A model generated the notes under the pieces. The model saw nothing but the letters and a program-made list of their open reading frames with translations. It was not told where the DNA came from and made no database searches. Positions 1-8,221 of a DNA stretch of 64,000 bases are shown here, piece after piece. The stretch's first letter is position 1. Every line of letters starts with the position of its first letter. The stretch is taken from assembly GCA_934454405.1 (NCBI GenBank), contig CAKSFN010000005.1, positions 1 through 64,000 on the forward strand. Reading direction: 5' to 3'. The position numbers and the translations under genes are program-made. Source of the DNA: an uncultured Eubacteriales bacterium. GTDB lineage: Bacteria; Bacillota; Clostridia; Oscillospirales; UBA644.

Positions 1-1164
1 GACGGCGACCAGGCAGAACATATCAGTTACGGCTCAACGCTGTCCTTGGACGGCAACGCCACCCGGCAGTTTGACTTTATGCTCTCGAATCCGCCTTATG
101 GCAAGAGCTGGAAAACCGATGCAGAAAAGATGGGTGGCAAGAAGGAAATCCTCGACAGCCGTTTCAATGCTTATCTGGACGGCGGTGAGCAGCTTACAAT
201 GATCCCGCGCACGAGCGACGGTCAGCTTCTCTTCCTGCTGAACAATGTAGCGAAGATGAAGAAAGATACTCCCCTCGGCAGCCGCATTGCAGAGGTACAT
301 AACGGTTCGTCCATCTTCACGGGCGATGCGGGAAGCGGCGAGAGTAATGCCCGACGTTATATGATCGAGAACGATCTGGTGGAGGCCATTATCGCCGTGC
401 CGGAGAATATGTTCTACAATACGGGCATCGGCACATTCATTTGGGTGCTTTCCAATAAGAAGGAGGATTGCCGCAAGGGTAAAATTCAGCTTATCGACGC
501 AACGGCGATGAAGTCGGCACTGCGCAAGAATATGGGCAAGAAAAACTGCGAATTTACCGAAGAAATCCGCAAGGAGATCGTTCGCATGTTCCTTGCAATG
601 GAGGAAAGCAAAGTCAGCATAATTCTGAACAACGAGGACTTCGGTTATTGGAATGTGACGGTGGAGCGGCCGCTGCGTTTGCGCGTGTATCCTGACAGAG
701 CAATTCCGGCGGATACATTCAAGAAGTCGGATGAATACGACAGCGTTTTCGCAGCTATTGAAAAAGCTGCGAAAACCGCACCGTTGGATGATTGGACCGC
801 CTTTGCCAAGGCTACCAAGCTGAAAGCCGCCGCATTGAAAAAGGTGCGCCCTTTTATCACAGAGAAAGACCCGGCCGCACAGCCAATCGAGGGCGAGCCG
901 GATGTTGACCTGCGTGACACGGAGAACATTCCGTTCACCTATGCGGGCGGCATTGATGCCTTTATGAAAAACGAGGTACTGACCTATGCACCGGACGCAT
1001 GGGTGGACGAGAAGAAAACGCAGGTCGGCTATGAGATCAGCTTTACGAAGTATTTCTACAAGCCCGTGGAGCTGCGGGACATGAGTGATATTTTGAGTAG
1101 TTTGTCTACTCTTGAACAGGAAGCCGACGGATTGTTGGCGGGTATCATGGAGGGCGTGCAATGA
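1..1164 (+). CDS. hsdM: Type I restriction-modification DNA methyltransferase subunit HsdM (5' end missing)
   Basis: The frame is open from the first base, so the start lies outside the window and 387 codons remain; full HsdM proteins are about 490-530 aa, so most of the SAM-binding N-terminal part is absent. The adenine-N6 methyltransferase catalytic motif NPPY is at bases 88-99 (followed by GKSW). The text after it, including an EAIIAVPENMFYNTGI segment at about 395-430, is typical of the N6_Mtase family. HsdM transfers a methyl group from SAM to adenine within the site chosen by HsdS. The stop overlaps the hsdS start as ATGA (1161-1164), which indicates translational coupling. The truncation is a window-edge effect, not evidence of a pseudogene. 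Confidence 0.95.
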   Translation, partial: DGDQAEHISYGSTLSLDGNATRQFDFMLSNPPYGKSWKTDAEKMGGKKEILDSRFNAYLDGGEQLTMIPRTSDGQLLFLLNNVAKMKKDTPLGSRIAEVHNGSSIFTGDAGSGESNARRYMIENDLVEAIIAVPENMFYNTGIGTFIWVLSNKKEDCRKGKIQLIDATAMKSALRKNMGKKNCEFTEEIRKEIVRMFLAMEESKVSIILNNEDFGYWNVTVERPLRLRVYPDRAIPADTFKKSDEYDSVFAAIEKAAKTAPLDDWTAFAKATKLKAAALKKVRPFITEKDPAAQPIEGEPDVDLRDTENIPFTYAGGIDAFMKNEVLTYAPDAWVDEKKTQVGYEISFTKYFYKPVELRDMSDILSSLSTLEQEADGLLAGIMEGVQ

Positions 1165-2495
1165 GTGGATATGAGAATTACACACTGTCTCCCGTGCCGT
1201 GGATCAAGCAGATGCCGGAACATTGGGGACTGGTGCGTGGAAAGAATCTGTATCAGAAGATGCAACGCCCAACCAGTGATACAGATGAAGTCGTTACCTG
1301 TTTTCGTGACGGCACTGTAACATTAAGAAAAAACCGTAGAACAACAGGCTTCACAGAATCATTGAAAGAAATCGGCTACCAAGGAATAAGAAAAGGCGAT
1401 CTTGTTATTCATGTGATGGATGCCTTTGCTGGTTCGATAGGCGTTTCTGATTCTGATGGAAAAGGTACTCCTGTTTATAGTGTCTGCCAAGCGAAAGGCA
1501 ATAGTAATAATCAATATTATGCCTTGCTGCTTCGAGAAATGGCACGTTCAGGGTATATCCAGTCGCTGTATCGAGGTATAAGAGAGCGGTCATCAGATTT
1601 TCGCTTTGAAGTATTTGCGGCTCAATTTTACCCTGTTCCGCCCCGTGAAGAGCAGGATCAGATTGTGCGCTTTCTGGACTGGAAGGTTTCGAGCATCAAT
1701 AAGCTGATTGCTGTTAAACAAAAGCAGATTGCTACGCTTAAGGAGTTTATGCAGACTGAAATTGAGAAACAGTTATATGCTTATCCTGTGGTTAGCGTGG
1801 TTCGGCTCAAGCAACTCGGTACCTTTTTCAAAGGTGGCGGTTTCTCAAGAGACAATCTCGTAGAGGATGAAGAATATCCAGCTATTCTCTATGGAGATAT
1901 TTATACGCAGTACGAATACAAAACGTCTATAATCACGCATCACATTGATGGAACGGCTTATTCAGCATCAAGAAAAATATTGAAGGGCGATATTGTGATG
2001 GCGGGAACCGGGGAAACGAAGGATGAAATCGGTAAATCCATTTTGTATATGGGAGACCAGATTGTTGCCGTTGGCGGAGATGTTATCGTTTTCCATCCTA
2101 ATGAAGGAATAAATGTGGAGTACCTTCTTTATCAGCTTTATTGTCAGGCTGCATTAAAGCATAGATACATTAACGGCAAGGGTGACATCATTGTTCACAT
2201 TTATCCGACAGCATTGGGGAACACAATCATCACTCTTCCGAGAGAAGCCGATCAAAACAAGGTGGTATCGAGAATAAATGAAATCATTGATCAGGTTAAG
2301 AAAGCCATTGCTGTTTTGACGGACGAGATTTCTGTGCTACGAGAATACCGAGTGCGCATTGTCGCGGATACCGTCACCGGCAAGATTGATGTCCGTGGCA
2401 TCGAAATCCCCGAATACGAATTTGTGGATGAAGATAACGATAATGTAGATGAAAATTTGGAACAAGGTGCGGACGAGCCTCCTGAGGAGGAATAA
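1161..2495 (+). CDS. hsdS: Type I restriction-modification specificity subunit HsdS
   Basis: The 444-aa protein has the two-halved layout of HsdS. A first target-recognition domain covers roughly residues 10-155. A central conserved helical region contains PPREEQDQIVRFLDWKV and following residues (about 160-200). A second recognition domain is at about 205-360, and a second conserved helical spacer (EADQNKVVSRINEI...) is at about 360-415. The last 25 residues are an unusually acidic tail. HsdS reads the bipartite DNA target and bridges two HsdM and two HsdR subunits. The recognition domains are visibly more A+T-rich than the flanking hsdM and hsdR, as expected for segments exchanged by recombination. 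The target sequence cannot be predicted by eye. Confidence 0.95.
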   Translation: MSGYENYTLSPVPWIKQMPEHWGLVRGKNLYQKMQRPTSDTDEVVTCFRDGTVTLRKNRRTTGFTESLKEIGYQGIRKGDLVIHVMDAFAGSIGVSDSDGKGTPVYSVCQAKGNSNNQYYALLLREMARSGYIQSLYRGIRERSSDFRFEVFAAQFYPVPPREEQDQIVRFLDWKVSSINKLIAVKQKQIATLKEFMQTEIEKQLYAYPVVSVVRLKQLGTFFKGGGFSRDNLVEDEEYPAILYGDIYTQYEYKTSIITHHIDGTAYSASRKILKGDIVMAGTGETKDEIGKSILYMGDQIVAVGGDVIVFHPNEGINVEYLLYQLYCQAALKHRYINGKGDIIVHIYPTALGNTIITLPREADQNKVVSRINEIIDQVKKAIAVLTDEISVLREYRVRIVADTVTGKIDVRGIEIPEYEFVDEDNDNVDENLEQGADEPPEEE

Positions 2496-2497
2496 GT

Positions 2498-3097
2498 ATG
2501 ATAGAGATAAAAGAATGGACTTGGAAGGCCATTCCCAAAAAAGAGATGACTGCAAAAACAATAACCTGCCCGTACTGCGGTGTGCGGGTACAGGCGAGTT
2601 CTACCACAAGAATTGTCGATACAGCTACCGGTGCCATTAAATATCAAATTCACAAATGCCCGGAGTGCTTCATGCCGGTCATCATTGGTCTTGACGGAAA
2701 AATCATACCGCAGTCACAGCTGCTGCCCTATGAAGATGTACGCTTTCTACCGCCCAATGTAGAAAAGCTGTATAACGAATGCAGAAAGTGCTTTCTAAAT
2801 GAGTGTTATCACTCGGTTATAATGGTTTCACGAACATTGTTAATGTATATTGCGGTTGACAAGGGCGCTGATGTGGGAAAACGCTTCGTCGAATACATAG
2901 ATTTTTTGGAAGTGAATGGCTATATCGGTAGCCAAAACAAAGCATGGGTCGATAAAATAAGAAAGATAGGAAACAAGTATACGCACGAAATGGGAATGGC
3001 AACCCAAGAAGATGCCGATAAGGTTATTGTATTTATAAAACAGCTATTGGGCAACTTATATGAGATGCCTCATTTAGCAGAAGAGGAGGAAGCGTAA
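2498..3097 (+). CDS. Zinc-ribbon DUF4145-like protein inside the type I R-M locus
   Basis: This 199-aa protein sits between hsdS and hsdR, 2 nt after the hsdS stop, and its TAA overlaps the hsdR ATG by one base, so it is co-translated with the R-M subunits. The N-terminal half has a CPYCG...KCPEC pattern (residues about 27-60) that should bind one zinc. The C-terminal half is helical, with an LYNECRKCFLNECYHSVIMVSRTLL stretch like that of DUF4145 proteins, which are often found beside type I R-M genes. The function is unknown. An accessory or regulatory role in restriction is an inference from position only. Confidence 0.8.
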   Translation: MIEIKEWTWKAIPKKEMTAKTITCPYCGVRVQASSTTRIVDTATGAIKYQIHKCPECFMPVIIGLDGKIIPQSQLLPYEDVRFLPPNVEKLYNECRKCFLNECYHSVIMVSRTLLMYIAVDKGADVGKRFVEYIDFLEVNGYIGSQNKAWVDKIRKIGNKYTHEMGMATQEDADKVIVFIKQLLGNLYEMPHLAEEEEA

Positions 3098-6078
3098 TGC
3101 CGACCAATACCAAGGAAAGCGGATTCGAAGCTCTCATTGTAAACTGGCTTGTTGAGCACAACGGATATGAAGAAGGCTCCAACACCGACTACAACAAAGA
3201 ATACGCCATTGATGAGACTCGGCTTTTTCGGTTCCTGCAGGATACGCAACCGGAGCAATTAGAGAAGCTGGGCATCCGGAAAAGTCATCAAAAATACGCA
3301 CAGTTTCTCAACCGTTTACAGGGCGAGATTTCTAAGCGCGGCATAGTTGACGTGCTGCGAAACGGCATCAAAGTATACCCCGCCGACCTGATCATGTTTT
3401 ACCTGACTCCCTCTGAGGGCAACGCAAAAGCTAAAGAGCTGTTCCAAAAGAATATTTTCAGCGTCACCCGACAACTCCGCTATTCACAGGATGCAGCCAA
3501 ACTGGCACTGGATCTGTGTGTATTTATCAATGGCCTCCCGGTTATTACATTTGAACTAAAGAATCAGATCACAAAGCAAAATGTTGATGATGCCGTTCAG
3601 CAGTACAAGGATGACCGTGATTCCAGAGAGATGCTGTTCCAGTTCAAACGCTGCATGGTGCATTTTGCCGTAGACGATGCCCGTGTCAAGTTCTGCACGA
3701 AAATTGCCGGACAAGACAGCTGGTTTCTGCCCTTTGACAAGGGATATAATGATGGAGCAGGTAACCCGCCGAATCCAGACGGCCTTATGACCGATTATCT
3801 TTGGAAGGATATCCTCACCAAGGAAAAACTGACGCTGATTATAGAAAACTACGCGCAGGTCGTCGTCGAGGTGGACGAGGACACCAAAAAGAAAAAGGAA
3901 AAGCAGATTTTCCCCCGTTACCACCAGCTCGATGTTGTAACGAAGCTACTTGCCGATGTGAAGGCAAACGGCGTTGGGAAAAAGTATCTCATTCAGCACA
4001 GCGCAGGCAGTGGAAAATCCAACTCTATCGCATGGCTTGCTCACCAGCTTATCGGGCTGGAACAGGACGGTCGTCCGATGCTGGATTCCGTTATCGTAGT
4101 CACCGACCGCCGGATTCTCGACAAGCAGATTCGGGATACGATCAAGCAGTTCATGCAGGTCGGCAACACGGTCGCATGGGCGGAGCACTCCGGCGATCTT
4201 ACGAAAGCCATTACAGATGGAAAGCGTGTTATCGTGACCACGATTGAGAAGTTCCCGTACATCGTTCCACAAATCGGAGCGGAACACAAGGATAACCATT
4301 TCGCCATTATCATCGATGAGGCTCATTCCGGACAGAGCGGAAGAAACTCTGCGCAGATGAACCTTGCACTTTCAGGGCTTGCTTCTGATGACGAGATGGA
4401 TAACGAGGATAAGATCAACGCCATGATGGAAGGGCGTAAACTGCTGAACAATGCCAGCTACTTTGCGTTTACCGCAACCCCGAAGAATAAAACGCTGGAA
4501 ACCTTCGGCGTTCCGTATCAGGACGGCGACGATGTTAAACACAGACCTTTCCACGTTTATACGATGAAGCAGGCGATCCAGGAAGGATTCATTCTGGATG
4601 TTCTGCAATACTACACGCCTATCGACAGCTTCTATAAGCTGATGAAGACCGTCGAGGATGACCCGATGTTCGATAAGAAGCGGGCGCAGAAGAAGCTGCG
4701 CAGCTTTGTGGAAAGCGACAGCTATACCATTGCCAAGAAAGCGGCTATGATGGTAGATCATTTTCACGAACAAGTCATTGCCAAAGGAAAAATCGGCGGG
4801 CAGGCTCGCGCTATGGTCGTGACCTCCAGCATTCCTCGCTGTATCGAATATTATTACGCCATCAATAAATGCCTTGCGGATAGGCGCAGTCCATATAAAA
4901 CGATTATCGCCTTTTCCGGCGAGAACAAGTATCAAGGTCAGGAACCGCCGCTTACCTCTGCCGGATTGAACGGTTTCCCGGACGCTAAGATACCGAAGGA
5001 GTTCAAAAAAGACCCGTATCGCATTCTCATTGTTGCGGATATGTTCCAGACGGGCTTTGATGAACCGCTGCTCCACACCATGTATGTGGACAAGGTGCTT
5101 TATGACATCAAGGCGGTACAGACGCTCTCCCGCTTGAACCGCTGCTGCCCGAAAAAGTACGATACCTTCGTATTGGACTTTGCAAACAAGCCGGAGATGA
5201 TTCAGGAATCATTTTCGCGATATTACCGCACCACGATTCTGTCCGGCGAAACCGATCCGAACAAGCTATACGACCTGGTTGCAACAATGGAGGAATACCA
5301 GGTGTTCTCCAACGAAGATGTCGAGCGGCTTGTCAATTTGTACCTGGATGGAGCGGATCGCGACAAACTTGATCCCACATTAGATGCCTGTACTGCCGTT
5401 TACAAGCAGTTTGACACGGATGATCAGATTAAATTTAAGAGCGCAGCAAAGGCGTTCGTGCGTACATATGGCTTTCTCGGAGCGATTTTGCCGTATGGTA
5501 ACGCAGACTGGGAACGGTTGTCCATCTTTCTTAATTTGCTGATGCCAAAGCTGCCGTCTCCGCGAGAGGACGATCTTTCGCAGGGGATTCTTGAAACGAT
5601 CGACCTCGAAAGTTACCGCAACGAGGCGCGTGAGGTCATGTCCATTCGCCTGGAAGATACCGATACGGAGGTGGCTCCCGTACCGGCAGGAAAGGTCGGG
5701 CACATCGTTGAACCGGAAATGGATTTGCTGTCTGTCATTCTCTCCAATTTCAATGATATGTTTGGTAACATCAATTGGAATGATGCGGATAACGTGCGGA
5801 GGCAGATCCTTGAGATACCGGCCATGGTGTCTAAGGACGAAAAATATCAGAATGCCATGAGAAACTCTGATGAACAGAGTGCGCGCTTGGAAAGCGAACG
5901 TGCGCTGCAGCAGGTCATATTTTCAATTATGGCGGACAATATGGAGCTGTTCAAGCAGTTTCAGGACAATCCATCATTTAAGAAATGGCTGTCCGACCTT
6001 GTATTTAACTTGACCTACAACAAGGACGGAAAGCCTTATGAGGTGCCCAACTCAAATATAGTCCCAAGAGAAAACTAA
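3097..6078 (+). CDS. hsdR: Type I restriction enzyme endonuclease/translocase subunit HsdR
   Basis: At 993 aa this is full length for HsdR. The N-terminal PD-(D/E)XK nuclease core shows D139 and E153-L-K155 in LDLCVFINGLPVITFELK. The superfamily 2 motor follows, with Walker A GSGKS at residues 304-308, DEAH at 407-410, a FTATP motif III soon after and QTLSRLNR (motif VI) near residue 683. HsdR uses ATP to translocate DNA and cuts at a distance when HsdS finds an unmethylated site. All motifs are intact and there is no frameshift, so the system is probably active provided the missing part of hsdM is intact. It is the last gene of the locus; a hairpin terminator lies 130 bp downstream. Confidence 0.96.
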   Translation: MPTNTKESGFEALIVNWLVEHNGYEEGSNTDYNKEYAIDETRLFRFLQDTQPEQLEKLGIRKSHQKYAQFLNRLQGEISKRGIVDVLRNGIKVYPADLIMFYLTPSEGNAKAKELFQKNIFSVTRQLRYSQDAAKLALDLCVFINGLPVITFELKNQITKQNVDDAVQQYKDDRDSREMLFQFKRCMVHFAVDDARVKFCTKIAGQDSWFLPFDKGYNDGAGNPPNPDGLMTDYLWKDILTKEKLTLIIENYAQVVVEVDEDTKKKKEKQIFPRYHQLDVVTKLLADVKANGVGKKYLIQHSAGSGKSNSIAWLAHQLIGLEQDGRPMLDSVIVVTDRRILDKQIRDTIKQFMQVGNTVAWAEHSGDLTKAITDGKRVIVTTIEKFPYIVPQIGAEHKDNHFAIIIDEAHSGQSGRNSAQMNLALSGLASDDEMDNEDKINAMMEGRKLLNNASYFAFTATPKNKTLETFGVPYQDGDDVKHRPFHVYTMKQAIQEGFILDVLQYYTPIDSFYKLMKTVEDDPMFDKKRAQKKLRSFVESDSYTIAKKAAMMVDHFHEQVIAKGKIGGQARAMVVTSSIPRCIEYYYAINKCLADRRSPYKTIIAFSGENKYQGQEPPLTSAGLNGFPDAKIPKEFKKDPYRILIVADMFQTGFDEPLLHTMYVDKVLYDIKAVQTLSRLNRCCPKKYDTFVLDFANKPEMIQESFSRYYRTTILSGETDPNKLYDLVATMEEYQVFSNEDVERLVNLYLDGADRDKLDPTLDACTAVYKQFDTDDQIKFKSAAKAFVRTYGFLGAILPYGNADWERLSIFLNLLMPKLPSPREDDLSQGILETIDLESYRNEAREVMSIRLEDTDTEVAPVPAGKVGHIVEPEMDLLSVILSNFNDMFGNINWNDADNVRRQILEIPAMVSKDEKYQNAMRNSDEQSARLESERALQQVIFSIMADNMELFKQFQDNPSFKKWLSDLVFNLTYNKDGKPYEVPNSNIVPREN

Positions 6079-6207
6079 CGTATGCATTGTGAATCGAAAG
6101 AATAAGCCTATTTCATCAATTTATGGAGTTGTTCAGAATGTGATGACATAACGTGAGCTTTGGACAGATAACAACAATATGGTGAGGCAATACAACCTTT
6201 CAATCAC

Positions 6208-6272
6208 ATAAAACCCCATCGTATATATGGCACAGTTTAGCTCCGTGCCATAGCATTCGGTGGGGTTTTAAG
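6208..6272 (+). terminator. Hairpin terminator after the R-M locus
   Basis: An outer stem AAAACCCCA/TGGGGTTTT encloses an inner TATGGCAC/GTGCCATA stem, giving a long two-part hairpin with A- and T-runs on its flanks. It can terminate hsdR transcription and could also work on the other strand for the convergent ORF at 6325-6714. The stretch 6079-6207 between hsdR and this hairpin holds no gene that I can see. Confidence 0.75.
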
Positions 6273-6324
6273 TTTCACATTTGCTGCCGCTTGCTTTATC
6301 TTAACCACCTCTTGTTCAACACAA

Positions 6325-6714
6325 CTATCCCTTTCCGTCTGTGCTGAGCGGATGATAGAACGGCATTCTTGGGTTTGTGTTATGGCTATTGATGTGGGGC
6401 AGGTTTTCAAGCGGAATGGCGTAGAACCGCTCCTTGATGAAATTCCCGTTCATGCCGTCGATGATTTTTGCGGCCTGTTCCGCATAAGCGCCGGTCACAT
6501 CAAATTCCGCAAGGCGGACAATTTGAAAGCGATATTTTCCGGCAGCGGTATACAGAATCTCTCCGGCTTTTCCGTCACCGTAGGTGGTATAGGCGTAGCT
6601 GGCTGACTGCACTGTTTTCTTGTCTTTTTCTTTTATAACCGTTATAGCCGTTTGCGCTTTCGGCAGCGGACTTTTTTGCGCCGATTCCGGATTTCCGCGG
6701 TTTTCCTCGCACAT
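6325..6714 (-). CDS. Hypothetical protein, 129 aa, possibly a remnant
   Basis: I do not recognise this ORF. It encodes 129 aa with no signal peptide or membrane segment, a basic Gln/Lys-rich N-terminus and an alternating hydrophobic pattern (YRFQIVRLAEFDV) in the middle. A plausible promoter (TTGCGG-N17-TATACT) lies just upstream at 6743-6771, which favours expression. The only Shine-Dalgarno-like GGAAG is about 14 nt from the ATG, which is poor, and the frame opens only 8 codons above the ATG. It could be a small real gene, the 3' remnant of a larger one, or chance. Confidence 0.4.
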   Translation of the reverse strand: MCEENRGNPESAQKSPLPKAQTAITVIKEKDKKTVQSASYAYTTYGDGKAGEILYTAAGKYRFQIVRLAEFDVTGAYAEQAAKIIDGMNGNFIKERFYAIPLENLPHINSHNTNPRMPFYHPLSTDGKG

Positions 6715-6742
6715 CGGAGCCGGGTATGCTTCCGTATTTTAC

Positions 6743-6771
6743 AGTATAGCATAAAACGCCGCGTTCCGCAA
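6743..6771 (-). promoter_or_regulatory. Sigma-A promoter candidate for the 129-aa ORF
   Basis: On the minus strand a TTGCGG (-35) and a TATACT (-10) are separated by exactly 17 nt. The expected start of transcription is about 20 nt before the ATG of the ORF at 6325-6714. The -35 is imperfect. Confidence 0.45.
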
Positions 6772-6824
6772 CTTTTTGATATAAATTCGAAAAAAAGTTA
6801 CGATTTTCTCCCGAGGCTTTAACC

Positions 6825-6892
6825 TTTGCGTTCGTCGCTGTTCCGAAGAGACGAACGCAAAACCCCGTCGCGGAATTACTCCGCGGCGGGGG
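6825..6892. other. Two adjacent perfect or near-perfect hairpins in a gene-free stretch
   Basis: TTTGCGTTCGTC (6825-6836) pairs perfectly with 6850-6861. Directly after it, ACCCC-CGCGG (from 6862) pairs with CCGCG-GGGGT (to 6892). On the minus strand the second hairpin is followed by TTTT. They lie in the 363-bp gap between the 129-aa ORF and tRNA-Ser, which otherwise shows no coding signal. They may be terminators for leftward read-through from the tRNA, or part of a small RNA. Confidence 0.5.
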
Positions 6893-7028
6893 TCGTTTAT
6901 CAGCAAAAACAACTGAAAAGGCTTATTTCAAACGATTTTCAGGCACAAAAAAAGCCGCGAAAAAAACGGTCGGCGTATTCCTCTTTTTGCGTCCAAATCA
7001 ACTTTTATGCCTAAATAACCGTTAAAAA

Positions 7029-7075
7029 AGAAATAATACGAACCCCTTTTTAATCTCGGCGTTCGTATTATTTCT
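7029..7075 (-). terminator. Intrinsic terminator of the tRNA-Ser gene
   Basis: A perfect 15-bp inverted repeat (AGAAATAATACGAAC and its complement) with a 17-nt loop begins two bases after the CCA end of the tRNA. On the minus strand it is followed by TTTTTAAC. Confidence 0.8.
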
Positions 7076-7077
7076 TC

Positions 7078-7166
7078 TGGCGGAGACGGAGGGATTCGAA
7101 CCCTCGTCCCTCAGGGGGCATCATGATTTCGAGTCATGTCCGTTATGACCACTTCGATACGTCTCC
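7078..7166 (-). tRNA. tRNA-Ser, anticodon CGA
   Basis: The minus strand folds as a class II tRNA of 89 nt. The acceptor stem GGAGACG pairs with CGTCTCC, then comes discriminator G and an encoded CCA. The anticodon loop CTCGAAA sits between CATGA and TCATG, giving anticodon CGA (codon UCG). A long variable arm (GCCCCCTGAGGGAC) and the GGTTCGAATCC T-arm fit serine. It stands alone with its own promoter (7179-7207) and terminator (7029-7075). Confidence 0.97.
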
Positions 7167-7178
7167 GTGTATAAAAGT

Positions 7179-7207
7179 ATTGTACTAAAAAAACTGCGGT
7201 TTGTCAA
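7179..7207 (-). promoter_or_regulatory. Sigma-A promoter of tRNA-Ser
   Basis: TTGACA (-35) and TACAAT (-10) are separated by 17 nt on the minus strand, with the -10 ending 12 nt before the mature 5' end of the tRNA. The gap 7208-7532 upstream also contains the outward-facing promoter at 7344-7372 and nothing else that I can support. Confidence 0.85.
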
Positions 7208-7343
7208 GTGGTCTGCTCAAAAAAATTGTGTGTTTTTAGGGAAATCTGCAAGCGTAAAGAGCAGAAGGGTCTTTTTCGCGTTTTCAATATGGTATGTTAA
7301 AATAATCTTAATCAATTCAACGAAAAACTTAATCCGTCAAGCC

Positions 7344-7372
7344 TTGAAACGACAAAACAATTATGTTAAACT
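7344..7372 (+). promoter_or_regulatory. Promoter candidate for the 169-aa membrane protein
   Basis: TTGAAA and TAAACT are spaced by 17 nt on the plus strand, about 150 nt before the ATG at 7533. The leader between them shows no riboswitch that I recognise. Confidence 0.5.
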
Positions 7373-7532
7373 GACATACGGAAAACCCGGTGAAGGTATC
7401 GAGATTTTATATTTCAGAGACGCCTGTTCGTCGTTCTGCGGCCGCAAATACAGGCGACGGGGAAAGAACGAAAGCAAGCCGCGCAGAGATATAAATGCTT
7501 GAAGACCGCAGCACGAGACAGGAGAATCAACG

Positions 7533-8042
7533 ATGAAACACAACCCGCGAAAAATCATATTAAATCCCTTTACCCTGCTTTTCTGCGGTCTCTTGCTCGG
7601 CGTGATATCCAGATTGTTCGATATATACACGCAATGTCTCGGAGACATTTTTTCCCAGCCGGCTGTTTGGATATTGCTTGGAACGCTGATTGCCGTTTAC
7701 AGCCCGACGAGAATTCGCGCAATGCTCAATATCCTGCCGTTTTGCCTCGGAATGATTGCAACATACTACATTACCGCGGAACTGACAAAAAAGGAGGCAA
7801 TATGGGTTGCGGATTGGACTGTCATACAAGGATGGACGGTATTCGCGCTGCTGTCTCCGCTGCCGGCGCTGCTTGCGTGGCAAACAAAAGAGCGAGGGAT
7901 TTTTTCCAGGCTGCTCGGCGCAGGAATAGTTGCGGTTTCTTTTTTATCAAGTGTTCTTTTTTTCGGAGGTCCGAGAGTTTATGATTTCATAATCAACGGA
8001 ATTCTGATATACTTTATTTTTTTCAAAAAGATAGAGAGATGA
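7533..8042 (+). CDS. Polytopic membrane protein of unknown function, 169 aa
   Basis: The ATG follows an AGGAGA Shine-Dalgarno with good spacing. The protein is very hydrophobic, with about five membrane segments (roughly residues 12-30, 42-60, 68-86, 100-117 and 125-160), short loops and a basic C-terminus ending FFKKIER. It resembles small polytopic proteins grouped as DUF6518, but this is a weak impression. It is a single gene with its own promoter and terminator, so the context gives no functional clue. Confidence 0.75.
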   Translation: MKHNPRKIILNPFTLLFCGLLLGVISRLFDIYTQCLGDIFSQPAVWILLGTLIAVYSPTRIRAMLNILPFCLGMIATYYITAELTKKEAIWVADWTVIQGWTVFALLSPLPALLAWQTKERGIFSRLLGAGIVAVSFLSSVLFFGGPRVYDFIINGILIYFIFFKKIER

Positions 8043-8130
8043 CTCCGAAAACGCGCCGCAGGTTAAAAAGCCGTCGCGCAAGACACGCGATTTTTTCGGC
8101 AGTTAAGCCGCCGTGACCGGAGCATACACA

Positions 8131-8168
8131 GGCGGGCTGTAAAAAACGCAAGTTTTTTACAGCCCGCC
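8131..8168. terminator. Strong bidirectional terminator between converging genes
   Basis: A perfect 17-bp stem (GGCGGGCTGTAAAAAAC and its complement) closes a GCAA tetraloop. The plus strand continues TGTTATTATTT. It lies between the membrane protein (+) and ppdK (-), and can end both transcripts. Confidence 0.9.
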
Positions 8169-8221
8169 TGTTATTATTTAACTTTTTGCAAGTGTGAACT
8201 CAACAAATCTGATATATTCGA

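Noticed and set aside
1..7166. Genomic island integrated at tRNA-Ser
   Set aside because: The R-M locus lies near the tRNA, but I found no integrase and no repeat of the tRNA 3' end on the other side within the window.
7167..7502. A 111-codon plus-strand frame beside tRNA-Ser
   Set aside because: It overlaps the tRNA promoter, lacks a ribosome site and has random-looking composition.
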